A stretch of DNA of 64,000 bases from Mastigias papua. Taxonomy: Eukaryota > Cnidaria > Scyphozoa > Rhizostomeae > Mastigiidae. Of this stretch, positions 1 to 12,942 are shown in pieces. A program made the translations under genes and the position numbers. The notes below the pieces were generated by a model, which did not search any database, had not been told where the DNA came from, and worked only from the letters and a program-made list of their open reading frames with translations. The stretch is from contig OZ025287.1 in NCBI GenBank assembly GCA_964019165.1, positions 4,780,844 through 4,844,843 of the forward strand, given 5' to 3'. Each line of letters starts with the position of its first letter. Positions within the stretch are counted from its first letter, which is position 1.

Positions 1-334
1 TACAAATAGGAGCGGTGACAGGCTAGCACCTTGGGAAATTTCTCGCTTTACTTTTACCTCTCCTAGAGATACTCCACTTGATGCAAGTTCAGGCTTCAAT
101 TTTTCGTACTATTCGAGAGTAAAATCTTGATGTTATCAGGGTATTATTATTATTATTCTTATTATTATTTTTAGTTCTTTTTCTGATACTTGTTTACTTA
201 TGCTTGGATACTTATGCTATATAGTTAGAGATGCAGATAGCCAATTGTACACTACCTTGCAGAGAGGTGTATGATTGTAACGTAGTAAAAAATATTGAAT
301 TAAATGAAGTTTGAAAAAAATTATTATCCTATAG

Positions 335-553
335 GAAAAACGAAAAAAAATCATACCTATTAAATTGGAAAGAAGTTTTAAGCCTACTGGTGTGTTAGGG
401 CTCATTGTAGCTGGAGCACGGTCTGTGGATTTCAGCGATCCTTCAAGATTCAAAGAGAGTATGTGCAGTTTGAAGAAGGAAATCGATTCAGTGTTGGAAA
501 AGATGCAAAGCAGTCCCCTACCACCAACAGCCCAAAATAAAGCGGAACTTTAG
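335..553 (+). CDS. C-terminal exon of a TIR-domain protein (partial gene)
   Basis: This is a terminal coding exon of 72 codons plus TAG. It opens right after a pyrimidine-poor but usable acceptor (cctatag) at 334. The peptide starts KRKKIIPIKLE, continues KPTGVLGLIVAG, then VDFSDPSRF, and ends with a charged helix (SLKKEIDSVLEKM). In TIR domains of the TIR_2 type, a 'V/IIPI.LE' strand, a 'Y/FKPtGwLGlIiG' segment, an 'l.fDFsd...f' segment and a closing 'L..EI' helix follow in this order, so this looks like the last third of such a domain. TIR domains act in innate immune and cell-death signalling as adaptors or NAD-cleaving enzymes, but the catalytic Glu region would lie in an upstream exon outside this window. 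The 334 bases before it look intronic. A poly(A) signal follows the stop. It could be an exon of any TIR adaptor. Family assignment is moderately sure and function is inferred. Confidence 0.6.
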   Translation, partial: EKRKKIIPIKLERSFKPTGVLGLIVAGARSVDFSDPSRFKESMCSLKKEIDSVLEKMQSSPLPPTAQNKAEL

Positions 554-562
554 TAGAAAAGA

Positions 563-568
563 AATAAA
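563..568 (+). terminator. Poly(A) signal AATAAA after the TIR exon
   Basis: A canonical AATAAA lies 10 bases after the TAG stop of the TIR-domain exon. This supports the reading that it is the last exon, although AT-rich DNA yields this hexamer often by chance. Confidence 0.35.
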
Positions 569-1476
569 GACTATTAGTGGAATCTAAATAGACCCCAAGA
601 ACAAGACAGAGCTACTTCATTTTGCTTTAAAACAAAGCCGATTAACTGCTCTGTCAATCAACTTGCACGCTAGTTGGTACCAGGAACAGCCGTATTTGCG
701 TGAATTCATTCTGGCCCACGCATGTAAAATGAATAATATAAATTGCACAACTTCTATGAAATTCTGCTAGATAACTTACAATATCAAATATTAAATATGT
801 AGTGCATAACTGAATGGATTTTAATGCTGTTTTTTGAAGCGTAGCTTGAAGTCACTCGAGCTACTCAACTGCTGACGTACAAACCAGACACTCGCTGCTT
901 CGGGTTTGGGGTCGTTACATAGGGAAAAGTAAAGGAAAATAGTGAATGCAATAGCACCGATGGCTAAACTGACTAAGGGGTCAGTCATATATCGCTTATA
1001 TCTGCGCTCAGCAGTATTTCGATGCTAACTTTCAGACCCCCAAACCCCTCCCTTAGCGTCGGTTTATGAAAGACTGAAATGGGCCTATAAGCACATGGAA
1101 GTATGAGTTAGGCCTAGCCTCCAGTAGGCTATTGGTCTCATGCTCGAGCCTTGCAGATCGCTAGAAATGTAGTTAGAGCATAAAATGTTATTTATCAGCT
1201 AAATATTAGGAATGGTAGTACCTATACTGATTATGATTAATTCAAAAGACTTCATAGAGAGAATTTACCCATAAATGAACCAGATCTTTTGATCGTTTTT
1301 AAGGGCACATGTACCAGAATTGTAATGTTTCTGGATCAGTAGTACTTGTCGATTTCGTTCGAGCTTTCTGGAAACTAACAACAAAAGTTGTGCTAGGAGA
1401 GTCTGATTATGTTCTAGTAAAGATTGTTCAATATTGATGGCAATTCTTGACATCCCAGGTAAAAGAATAACTTTAG
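569..1476. other. No gene recognised
   Basis: Unique-looking AT-rich sequence. I see no exon with a recognisable domain, no repeat tract and no inverted repeat here. Confidence 0.4.
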
Positions 1477-2020
1477 TTGACAATTTCGGTAAAAGCTATA
1501 AAACAACATGTACCCATGAGCATCAGGACGAAAAACACTATAATAAGGGAACAGCCACCTCGTATGTGTAAAAACTCTGATTCTAAAGTGAAAAATGATT
1601 CGGCCATAGGACAACATCTCATTAAAGACCCTGCATGCGCCAAAACATATTCAGACGATAATTTTCGGATCATAGGACAAGCAAGATCGTCCTTTCATTT
1701 AAGTGTTGTGGAATCAGTTTACATAAAGACTCAAAACCCAGTCTTGTGTAAACAAAAAGAGTTCATTGTCTCACTTGGACTCTTCAAGTAAACAATGGTG
1801 AATAAGTGCTTATTGGCCAATCATAGGGCCAAATAGACGCATTATTCATCATATCAAGTGTACCCTCATCTGGCTATATATTTCGGTTCACCTTTCGGTC
1901 GCTATCCGACGTTTCATACTCTGACGAGTGTCGGACGAAAATTAGTTTTTCAATATGTCTAAAACATGGTACTGCTTTTTCGTGCTATAGTGAAGTTCTT
2001 TAGTACCAACAGACTTTTCA
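1477..2020 (+). mobile_element. Penelope-like element, 3' end (family 1)
   Basis: The reading frame 1477-1791 encodes about 100 residues that match the C-terminal half of the GIY-YIG endonuclease domain of Penelope-like elements: IGQHLIKDPACAKTYS, then a FHLSVVESVYIKTQNPVLC segment, then KEFIVSLGLFK and a stop. The fragment has no reverse transcriptase, so it is 5'-truncated. The non-coding tail from 1792 to about 2020 carries a hammerhead-like core (1915-1957). Related tails occur at 20241-20456, 21430-21735 and 55401-55432. The copy at 21430 also repeats the last coding stretch (KTQNPALCKQKDF). PLEs encode an RT joined to a GIY-YIG nuclease and often leave 5'-truncated copies. Confidence 0.75.
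1915..1957 (+). ncRNA. Hammerhead-ribozyme-like motif in PLE family 1 tail
   Basis: CATACT is followed by the core CTGACGA, a short GTGTCGGAC hairpin, GAAA, an AT-rich loop ending TTTTTC, and then AATATG. This is the order of a type I hammerhead: stem I, CUGANGA, stem II, GAA, stem III, UH, stem I. Stem I has one mismatch here; other copies have AGTATG, which pairs fully with CATACT. Stem II would have only two pairs. Type I hammerheads are known in Penelope-like elements. Whether this copy cleaves is unknown. Confidence 0.45.
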
Positions 2021-2327
2021 CGTAAAAACTATCTGCTCAGAAAACTGTTCCTTCCGAAATCAATACCGATTTGATGACAACAACAATGAATTTCTTCAAA
2101 AAATCTTAAAATTTAGGTATTCGAAAGCTATGCTTGCGCTGGAAAAAATCTCCTGTGCGGCAATCTGTTCTCATGACATAACCCTTACTTTGAATCTGTG
2201 ATATGAGCATCGATGTAAAATATTATTTTCAATGTCAGGACTATTGATCGCCCCACCCCACCCATTCATGTGGGAATGAACTAGGCGAGGGCGAACGCGA
2301 TATATCACTGACCCCTAATTTAGAGTA

Positions 2328-2504
2328 CAGTTAAATCCCGTTAAGTCGTACCCCGGATAAGTCAGACTTTCGCTTAGTCGGACTGATTTCTCATTCCCCT
2401 TGGATTCACTCAAACTTATTGAAAGACTCGGTTAACTCGGACATTCGTTAACTCGGACCAATTTCCAATCTCCCTTGAGAGTCTGACATAATTGGATTCT
2501 ACTG
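2328..2504. mobile_element. Small pogo/Tigger-like MITE
   Basis: A 177-bp unit begins CAGTTAAATCCCGTTAAGTCG, and its other end, read on the opposite strand, begins CAGTAGAATCCAATTATG. A TA lies just before the left end. On the right the flank is TG followed by TA, so the TA duplication is imperfect. CAG ends, TA targets and runs such as 'TTAAGTCG/TAACTCGGAC' are typical of non-autonomous pogo/Tigger derivatives. A second, truncated copy in the opposite orientation lies at 27744-27827. Confidence 0.6.
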
Positions 2505-3760
<1,256 letters not shown>

Positions 3761-3798
3761 TATATTTTATTTATATACTTAGTTAGTGCGGCTTTGAC

Positions 3799-3803
<5 letters not shown>

Positions 3804-3843
<40 letters not shown>
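3804..3843. repeat. (TA)n microsatellite
   Basis: About 40 bases of TA dinucleotides about 45 bp beyond the right arm of the 3.6-kb palindrome. Confidence 0.9.
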
Positions 3844-3851
<8 letters not shown>

Positions 3852-4113
3852 ATAAATATATATACTTTCATAGTAAAAACAACTGTTTAACGTCTCGCGT
3901 ATAGCTTCATTAGAAAATTCTTACCTTTACTTTAGAGAGAGCACATATATACATAACCAAAATTGAATAAATACCACGGAAACACATAAATAGACACAAT
4001 ACCTTAGAAAATAATTAATGAGCTTCACACAATACAGCTAGAGGCGTTAAAAGTGCACTTAGAAGAAAAGAACAATGGAGGAATAGAAGTAGCAAGAGTA
4101 ATAGGAGGTCTGA

Positions 4114-4225
<112 letters not shown>

Positions 4226-4439
4226 TCTGGGTAGAAGTGTTCGAAATTGATTTCGCACGAAGATCGACGCTGATGTGACAAAAACAGCAACCCCTGTACA
4301 CAAACATGTCTTTTTCCAAAAAAACAAAGTTTATCAAATTTTCTCTAACATATTGAAGAAATTTAGTAAAATATAAGCATGGCTTTCATATGCAGAAATT
4401 GGAAGACAAATTGCATGAAGCAAGCCTGCTGCATTTAAA

Positions 4440-5300
4440 GTTTGCACAAAAATTTTTAAACAACAGGCTCTGTGGAGAAGAAAAAAGATGTGATCGTCGA
4501 AAACAATTTTTGTAAAAGAGGTGAACGAGCTATGTGTCGAATTGCTAGACAACTGAGATGCTTAAGATTGGGTGGGATAACAGCTACATCGTCATTCTGA
4601 ACACTTCGTCAAATGAATTATGAGAGAATATGGCATCTGAAGCTACAGAAAGAAGGCTAAGCCTTTCGTTTCACACAAAAATTGGTCGTACCGGCAGAAG
4701 TGGGCGGGGATGCTTGTTCAATGGCCTGTTTCTCATTGGCAAGACGTGGTATTCTCTGATGAATGCAGATTCACATTAAAATCTGATTCCCGCCTTCAAA
4801 GAGTATGGAGAACAAAAAATGAAGCTCATCAACCAGCGTTTTGTACACCCACATTTTCAGCATACTTGTCTCTGATGGTATGGTGTTGCATTGGGCCTAA
4901 TGGCGTTGGGCGCCTTGTCGTCTGTGATAGGTCAATTAACTCCAGTTACTACATCGAGATCCTAGAGAAAATCTGAAGCCTACTGTCGAAAAGATTTATG
5001 GTGATCAAGATTATTCGTTCATGTTCCAACAGGACAATGCTCCTTGTCATGGATCCAAAAAACCATGGACTATTTTACGCAAAACACGTAATGTTGTTGC
5101 CTTGGCCTGCTCAAAGTCCTTATATAAATATCATTGAAAACTTCTGGCAATTCATGAAAAATCTTATTAGACGTAATTAAAAAAATATTCCAGATCTGGG
5201 ATACTATCCCAAGAGATTTTCTAAGAAAGTTATATGAATCGCTTCCAAGAAGGTTGTGCGCCATCAGAAGTTTTCGATGCTACCCGACAAAACATTGAAC
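4440..5300 (+). pseudogene. Broken Tc1-family transposase
   Basis: Fragments in shifting frames line up with a Tc1/mariner transposase. Around 4500-4560 there is a helix-turn-helix-like stretch (RGERAMCRIARQLR). From 4710 comes WQDVVFSDECRFTL with the first catalytic Asp, then VWRTKNEAHQPA and LSLMVWCCIGPNGVGRL. At about 5020-5050 a different frame gives FQQDNAPCHG with the second Asp, and at 5110-5170 PAQSPYINIIENFWQ gives the terminal acidic residue, about 34 residues later with a 1-2 base indel between. That spacing fits the DD34E Tc1 group. At least two frameshifts and a stop at about 4974 make it non-functional. I did not find its terminal inverted repeats. Confidence 0.8.
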
Positions 5301-5887
5301 AGTAGCGAGCGTGGGTTAAAATAAGTTTTAAATATGCTAAATTATGTTACTTTATGAAATCATTGATGAATCTTTGCTTCTTTTGTTCTGTCTTCTGAAC
5401 AGATTGGAGCCGTGTTTTCACGTTGCCTAGGCCTATCGTTTCCAAACTTTTGTACCCTGAGTACATATACAGTATATACTCTGCCAACTGTTCTCATTGC
5501 TAATGGAAGCAGAAATTATACGCATAAATACGACAATCGCTTGAAGTTTACAAAAACGTTTCGGATCTAGCTCAATCCATCTTTAGTTGCTAAATAGTAA
5601 GTTGTGGTAATAAAATATATCAACAAATGTTGTAAAATCAATCGAAGGTATAATGAAAAATAGTTCGAATAAAGATTGGAACGAAAACCAATATATAACG
5701 GCTAGAATGTTAGGGGGAAATTATAATGCTGGGCCTGTTTATTTAATGTTCATAGCTTCCTTAATTTTTAGTCGCTGATATGTTTTAGCTGAATCGGTAA
5801 CTTTGAAAAAGCTGTCATTTTGTTGTGTTCCTTTTTTATTATTGAAGTACTGTACTTTGTACTTAGAGGCAGAATTTAAAAAATTAT
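5301..5887. other. No gene recognised
   Basis: AT-rich sequence with no recognisable coding segment. Confidence 0.35.

Positions 5888-5961
<74 letters not shown>
5888..5961. repeat. (ATG)n microsatellite
   Basis: About 24 perfect ATG/GAT units. A frame through it reads poly-Asp, but nothing around it supports a gene. Confidence 0.95.
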
Positions 5962-5962
<1 letters not shown>

Positions 5963-6559
5963 ACAGGAAACTTTACAGACCTTGGAGCGCTGTAGATGTA
6001 AAATGATGCTCACTAATTCTCAGTCTGGAAACGAGTCAGCACTAGGACTAAGTGGGAAAATATTTTATGTGACTAAACTATGTTTGTACTCGTCATATCG
6101 TTCAAATGTGAACTTAACTTTTTACTTTCGTGCTGCTTAATGTATCTGAAAACATTTCCTAAAATTTCATATGAACGGGATTTAGTTTCAAAACTTCAAA
6201 AGTAAACAGAAAGGGATTTCATTTCAAAATAATTCAAAATGGTCGCTATATAGCTCATTTAATGAGTTTTCAAAAAAAAAGCTGTCATGTCAACAGTAAA
6301 GCGAATTCTTCCTAAATATAGGTTAAAAACTACTCCAGATGCAAGAAAGAAATCACTTGTCTATTTAATGAACAGAAATTATAGATAGGGATAGGCAAAG
6401 GTATTAAGAGGATGGCCACATCAATAGAGGGAAGATATAGCTTTCAGCAGTTAGTTCACATTTACTTTACATAACGTTTCAGGAACGTTGAGAGTATCAA
6501 CAGAAACAAGTGAAGCCAATAAATCTGATTATTTTCCACCAGTATTTATAAATTCTATT

Positions 6560-6645
6560 TCAGCAATGTTTTGGGGGTGCATTGGCAGTAATGCAGTAGG
6601 TCGACGTGTCCTCTACATACGTTCGGTCAATGCACTTTATTATTG
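6560..6645 (+). pseudogene. Tc1 transposase fragment (second copy)
   Basis: A short frame reads SAMFWGCIGSNAVGRRVLYI, then RSVNALYY and a stop. This corresponds to the segment between the first and second catalytic Asp of Tc1 transposases and parallels LSLMVWCCIGPNGVGRL at 4.9 kb. The flanks are not recognisable. Confidence 0.6.
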
Positions 6646-6883
6646 AGGAATTCTTCAAAATAATTCGATGCAATGTAATTTAAAGATTATTGTATTTGAT
6701 TAATGTGTGTAATGGTGTTTTTGTGTTTGAACTTCCAAAAGGACTCCGAGTGAATTGAGACTGAATTGAGGTTGAACTCCCAAGAGGGCTTGACTCTGTA
6801 CAAAAAGGATTCTTGTTTGAATAGTTTGAACGCTTCGCAAACGGGTGTTTTTCTTGCTGTTCTTTCTACGCTGTGTGTTTGGT

Positions 6884-7229
6884 CTAGGCCATTTCGAAAG
6901 TACATAACAATGTGCGAACATTACGATGGGCAAAATTGAAAAAAGTAAGATATGGCAGCTTAAAGTAGAGAGTATCATTATTATCAGATGGTGCAGAAAT
7001 ACTACTGTGATTAAGGTATGTTTTGACGACCCTGTTTATCATATATTCAGGAAATTGGTTCCTTTTAAATATATGCGTGAGCTTTTTAACACCATTATTG
7101 AATGAAAGAAGAGAATTATTAATTTTGCAAGCTCTACCCACTAGAGTACGGATGAGCTCAACCTTGTAAGAGAAAGAAGTAAAGCTAAAGAAATTAGTAA
7201 GCAATCCGGTGTATTCAATTTGCAATTGA
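6884..7229 (-). pseudogene. Penelope-like RT thumb/linker fragment
   Basis: On the minus strand the peptide reads TGLLTNFFSFTSFSYKVELI, continues RTLVGRACKINNSLLSF and LTHIFKRNQFPEYMINRVV, and later gives TLYFKLPYL. In PLE proteins a 'tGL.tnf.SFtp.sYK.gLirtLi.Ra.kI' block followed by 'L...FP..li...v..yl' and '..lPYi..fs' joins the reverse transcriptase to the GIY-YIG domain. It is cut off on both sides. It could belong to family 1, whose endonuclease end is at 1.5 kb, but the copies are far apart and in opposite orientations. Confidence 0.7.
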
Positions 7230-8347
7230 AGATTGCTAGAGAGTGATAACATGCATAGAAATGAGAATTGAAAGTTTACTGCATTCAATTTTCACTTAGC
7301 AGTATCTCCTAGTTCTTTCTCTCCCTGCTTCACACATTCATAAGCAGTATCTGATAAATGCAACAAATGCATTGTCAATCATTTGTTATCATCAGCCCTG
7401 TGTTGCATTTCAATAACTGGATGTTTAGATTAAAAGATGAATTGCAATAGAATTTAATGCCAGTAAGATATCTTAAGCAAGTTGGCAATTTTCCTTTGCC
7501 AACCACTGCAATAGGAGCTGTATTATAATTAATTAAGCAATTAACATCTGTCATAGTCCTACATAAATAAAAAGTTAATAAGTACTGATGAATAGCAGCA
7601 TATTACAAAGGTACCAGACGTATGATATATAGATTGTGCCATAATAATATAGTAGCCTGACTTACAGTACAGTGAGGCACTACTTCCAAATTCTTTGAAG
7701 ATAAATAATCCCAGAATATGCAGTCATGGAATTTGAAAGTATATCACTACGTAAGTTAAAGACTAAGAAATCAAACATACTTTTTCATTGAGGGTATACT
7801 TGAAGTTGATACCAGCAATGGCACTTGCAGTTAAAATAAAAATGAGCTAATTCATCAAAATCAAATGATAAGAGCAAAAGAATCACCATTAGAGCATAAT
7901 TATAGAATCAAGGAAACATCAGGTACTATACCCAAATGCAGACACCTAACAATAATTTTTGAGGATATGGCTACTCCCAGAAATTCATGATTCATTTTGT
8001 TAGATTCCTGCTCATTTGGATGAAGCTGTGCAAGATATTCCAGTTTGCCCAATATTCCAGCTCCTTTACACATAAGAACTTTAAACAAGAGGTGCTGTTT
8101 TTTAACTATCAGCATTCATGGTTGTCATCCAAGTCAACAGTTTGCAATGAAAATGCTCCACAAACAGCCAATTCACTATTCTCATCTTCTTTTTTTAGTA
8201 TTTCAATTCGTTTTCTTTATACGCAAGGTCATGGGGTAGTCATAATCTTTTGCTCCCCGTGACATCGTCTTTGTAGCATTGTTAAGTAGTTTTAAGTATT
8301 GTAATGTGTAATGTGTAATATTCGTTTCTTTTTTATATACATATGTA
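7230..8347. other. No gene recognised
   Basis: AT-rich sequence; I see no domain-bearing frame and no paired repeats. Confidence 0.35.
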
Positions 8348-9014
8348 AAGTCGACATCCGCTATCTCGAATGCGGTTTGTCTCGCATTTTGGCCATATCG
8401 AACAATTTTTAAAGTCCCCTGAGTTTTAAGTTAATATTTCCTTATAAATTATTTTGGATATCTCGAACTCCGCTATCTCGAACTTTTTGCTATTTCGAAC
8501 AATTCTCTTCGTCCGTATGTCTGAAATTCCGGGTATATCGAACTTTCTGATCAAAATTTAAAAAGAGAAACGCAGACATACTTTTCTTTGACATTCGAAC
8601 GTTCGCAGATGTAACTATCAAAGATTTCTTTAAAAACTAGACATGGTTATTTGTAGGAACTGTTTTGTTAGAGAAAGGATGCGCTTAATTTTTCTTGTTC
8701 TTAATATTGTACTCTTTCAATATCTTTTCAGTTTGCCCTTTACTTTTCAGATCTATAAGATCTCCCATTATTCACAACTGCTAGTTATCCATAAAATAAG
8801 GACTACGGTTGCTTGCACAACTATTTGCGGGGGTTGATGGGGGAAAGCGCGCATATACTGGCAAGGAACTGGAAATGCGACTAATTCTTATAATTTCAGA
8901 GGACTAATATTTTTTAATTTTGTCAATAATTTGGTTATCTTGAACATTCGCTATGTAGAACAGTTTATTCAATTATTGGGTCCCGTGAAGGTTCGAGATA
9001 GCGGATGGTGACTG
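8348..9014. mobile_element. Pogo/Tigger-like non-autonomous element
   Basis: A 667-bp unit flanked by TA on both sides. The left end reads AAGTCGACATCCGCTATCTC. The right end, read on the opposite strand, starts CAGTCACCATCCGCTATCTC. Inner sub-repeats such as 'CTATCTCGAAC' recur, as in other pogo-derived MITEs. I find no transposase reading frame inside. Confidence 0.65.
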
Positions 9015-10870
9015 TATATAAAAAAATTCACTTGTTAACTACTGATTCTATGTGCACACATTGGAGAGCGCAGGTGTTGCAATAGTTCCACAAGTTGCAT
9101 GTCGTTTCTTTTTAAGAATAAGTTAGTCTGCGAACAGGGGCCTGCCGTATTGTAAGGGATTTGTGTATATGTGTGTGTGGGGGGGGGGAGGGGGTTGACG
9201 TCACACCTCAATTTTGTAGAAGGCGGCGTTAATTTATAGGCTCCTCGGTGAAAGTTGTTATAACGATCATGGCTCATCTGCAATTGTGATGTCTTGTCAT
9301 GAATTATAGGGCGTTATTCAGGCCTCTCAATAAATTCTTGTACTACACTCCCATTAAAAAATCCTTTAACAAGCCACTGACTGCGAACTGTGCAAGTATA
9401 TGTTGATCGTACGTTAAAATGACGGTCATATATTAGAAAATAATCCCAAAGTCAATCCAATCATTGTGAGGAACTATACGTTCAGCCTGTTTTAAATGTT
9501 AAAGTTTAATCTACATTAGTGGAAAAGCAACTTTATCTCAAGTAACAGCTGGTTCTGCAGCCACATTTACACACCCATGAGTTATCATGCATGTATGATA
9601 TACCCCTTTTTGCCAATCTTTTCTTTGCCAACAATGTTTCCTATCTCTACTGTTCCATAAGCAAAGACAGGGGTATTTAGGGAAGGTGACTGTTAGTCTA
9701 ACAAAACTATTTACTATTATTAGTTCCACACAAGTTACCCACTACATTTCATTATATTCTGAAAAATATATATACTTAAAACATGTGCAGTGTCTGTTTT
9801 TAAAAAGCTGCTTACACCTAAAGGCCCTAAGTGATATAGGTATTCCGATATATGTTCCAAATACCATAATTTCGACTTTATTTGGTGAAATAAGATTCTG
9901 ATATTGCGAGAAAATAAAGAGCTTATATGAAAAACTGTTTCATATTTGGCTTCTCCGTACTAGAATTGTACACGATCAGCTGAAGTATCTTTTCACATAT
10001 GATTATATTCATTCAGTAATTTGTGGCTGTTTAACATGCAACTCTGCGGGTCCTCAGAAAAGTGTTTTAAAATTCACTTCAAGTGGACTTATTCGACACG
10101 ATAAACCATTCAACTATACTATAGCAAATTTACTAGTGATCCAGTATAATCCAATTTACGTATGTTAATAAATAAAAAATTATATAAAGCAAATGCTTAG
10201 CTACCAGGGGACTGTGGCTTAATTTGGTTTTGGTTCATCAAAAATATTTGAAATTGTTTCGCGAAGTGGCACAGTGTACGGAGTTTCCTTATGCTTAATG
10301 GGATTTGTATTGGATACTAACCGGACTAAAATCGTCAATTCTGAAATTGTTTTTTGCATATCTCAGAAACCTCTTCCACCTCAATTTAATTAGGGTAAAT
10401 TCCACTTATTATTCATAGCTATGCTTATTTGCTATAAAGCCCATTTATTTCTTCTTAACTTCTTCATCCGTCTCAAGTTTTTTCGCCATTCTCAGCTTTT
10501 CACAAAACTCATTCAGCATCGACTTTGTTGAAACTTGTTCCACATATTTTCTGCATAGGGCACGTCAATAGTCTGATATATAGGCCTTAGGGGTACGATC
10601 ACATGTAACAAGTTGCTCGATATGAAAGAAATTTGGCTACCAGTTCTCTTTTATCCTGGACCAGTCAACAATAGAAACAGCCCTTTAAAGAAGACGTTAT
10701 ATTAAGAGGTTCCTTTCCTGAGTTTGATCGGCTATCCCAAATAACGTTTGCATACCTCATGAACCTTTGGTGGCTAGGACTTCTCGATATACATTACTGA
10801 GATAGAATTGAGGGGAATACGCGTTGGTCTTTCCGAGATTAAAGATCTACAAGACATATATCAAAGCTAT
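9015..10870. other. No gene recognised
   Basis: Contains a G-rich run at about 9178-9197 and otherwise ordinary AT-rich DNA. I see no exon or repeat pair. Confidence 0.35.
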
Positions 10871-10875
10871 TCAAC

Positions 10876-11090
10876 CTCAATGTTTCATGTACTTCAACTT
10901 ATTGGCTGTAATATGGTCTCTACTTGCAATGTAATCTGTTTCCTGGGGATTGACACTAAATTCATCCAACTGCATCCATGCAGAAATATTGGCTGGCTCT
11001 TTTTGAGTCTTATTAATCGGTTTTCCAATAGTAGTAGATGTTATGGTAACGTATCATCAACGTACAGGCTTGCTTTGGAATTGGTCAAAC
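10876..11090 (-). pseudogene. LINE reverse-transcriptase fragment
   Basis: On the minus strand SKASLYVDDTLP is followed, one frame away, by NISAWMQLDEFSVNPQETDY. LINE reverse transcriptases have the catalytic '..LYADDT..' motif and, some 30-40 residues later, 'l..W...n.lslNp.KT.yi.f', so the pair in this order is informative despite its shortness. The frame is broken between the two motifs. I cannot assign the clade. Confidence 0.45.
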
Positions 11091-11113
11091 ATTTCTCACT
11101 TATTGGAAGATCT

Positions 11114-11255
11114 CTTCTATCTTGTTTGGTCAATTGAGTTCACTTTTCGTAGCCAGTCTCACCTTTCAATAGCATTTCTTCTAATTTGATAAGAATACTA
11201 CAATAGAGTGAGACTAATTACAAAAATTAATTTAATGGATCAAACAAGATAGAAG
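11114..11255. repeat. 142-bp imperfect hairpin
   Basis: The ends CTTCTATCTTGTTTGGTC and GATCAAACAAGATAGAAG are inverted copies with one mismatch. AGTCTCAC and GTGAGACT pair at matching offsets further in, so both arms align over about 60 bp. It could be a small foldback MITE or, less likely, a microRNA-type hairpin. Confidence 0.6.
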
Positions 11256-12942
11256 CGATCAATACACTTGTTGTAACTGTATTTTCATACATTCAGGTTT
11301 AAAAAACACCTTCAAATCATAAATCTGTTGATTTATGTATTCTAAGTTATGATTCACGTAATTTGCCACAGAATACGAAGCATCATTTATTGTAAACAAT
11401 CAGGGTATTGTAAACATAGCGCCTGATATTGTACTTTAAGTCTTCAATGGTGCCATATATACAAACAAAAACAAGGATGTTAGAATAGATCACTGGAATA
11501 CTCCAACTGAGACTTGAACCCGGGTAGAGTACCTCCCATTTAACGCCGCGCTTTATTTCCGATCTTTCTGAAAGATTCTGCTAAGAATCAAGTTCTGAAA
11601 TATCACGTTGCTCTAGATGATAAATATGACTATTATGCCATACTCTGCCAAATGATTCTGAAGTACCTCAGTAAAGGTCCGTGAGTAACACACAATAGGT
11701 GACAAAGAATTTGCTCTGTGGAGTTCAGGTTTGTCTATGCTTTAATATAGAGAGGGATATTTCATCACTAAATTGTGTTAAAGAAGAACCCCATTCATCA
11801 AATTTTTGGCTATCATCAGGTTGTATAATAGACATAAAGATGATCAGGCCAAGAAAATTCATGCATTTTACTACCGATCCTGTTGTTCCAGTGGGCGTGG
11901 CCGGTAAAAGAGCATGGCCCACATTTTGTCCCTCTTTACTATGGATTTAACTGGGCAGGCTTGTATAACAAGGGTCCCTTATCAATTCTCACTCAATAAA
12001 AGTATTCTCCAGTTCATATTCCGAGCTATGTATCTTCATATTCTAATCTTTAATAGAAGTTTAACTACATACAACAAAACATAGCATACAAAGCAAACAA
12101 GCTTGCAAAACATAACTATGGCACATATAAAGTATTTTGGGGAGCAATCACCCCTCACCCCCAAGTATTCGACACTATCCTTATAATAAAAATTGTTGGT
12201 TTAATTATGTACATTAAGAACAAAAATTTTCAGAGGATATACTTTCGGACAATAAACTTAGGCGAAAGTATCTTCGGACAAATTTAGGATATTTCGAACA
12301 AATAAATTTCCGGGCAAAGGCTAACAAAATTTTTCAATGATGACACCTAAATACGTCCAGTTGTTGATTCCAAGATTGTAATTGAACTCTTGCGAAACTC
12401 TTAAAGGAACTCTGACAACTAGAAATTTGACAATATTCAGAAGCCTTCAGTATTGAACCGACTAGAAATAAATAATTTGTTATAATTAAATACGTATTGA
12501 TATTAGCCAACTTCTGGGCAGAAATTTATTTTCGAGATTAAAATTTCCATAATACAGCAAAAAAGAAACAATGTCCAATTTTCGCGTTTACGCCATATGT
12601 TTGTTCCTTACAATAAGTATAAAAGGGTCTTCTGGCTGAAGTTCAATTTCTGCGTCTTCATCATATCAATGAAATTGACGATGTAATTGTAGAACCCATA
12701 AGATTCCTAGTGCGTACTGACTTGATCACAGATTGTTCTTCTATGGCACTTCCTAAATACCCTTCCCTATTTTCATTTTGAAAGATGTTTCTTTTGTACG
12801 CTACTCTTAGAATATTTTCTTCAAAGCTGCTTTGCAGCCATTGACTGTAAAGCTAAGGGCTACAAGTTATCTGTACGGTTGCCGGAATGCAAACCAAAGC
12901 ACATCAGTCATTTTCGATGTTTCGTGATCATTCAATATCCTT
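11256..12942. other. No gene recognised
   Basis: AT-rich sequence with no supported feature. Confidence 0.35.

Noticed and set aside
5803..6006. Frame with a poly-Asp run
   Set aside because: Product of the (ATG)n repeat; flanks show no conserved protein.
10808..11137. 109-codon plus-strand frame
   Set aside because: The opposite strand carries LINE RT motifs over the same interval, which explains the openness better.
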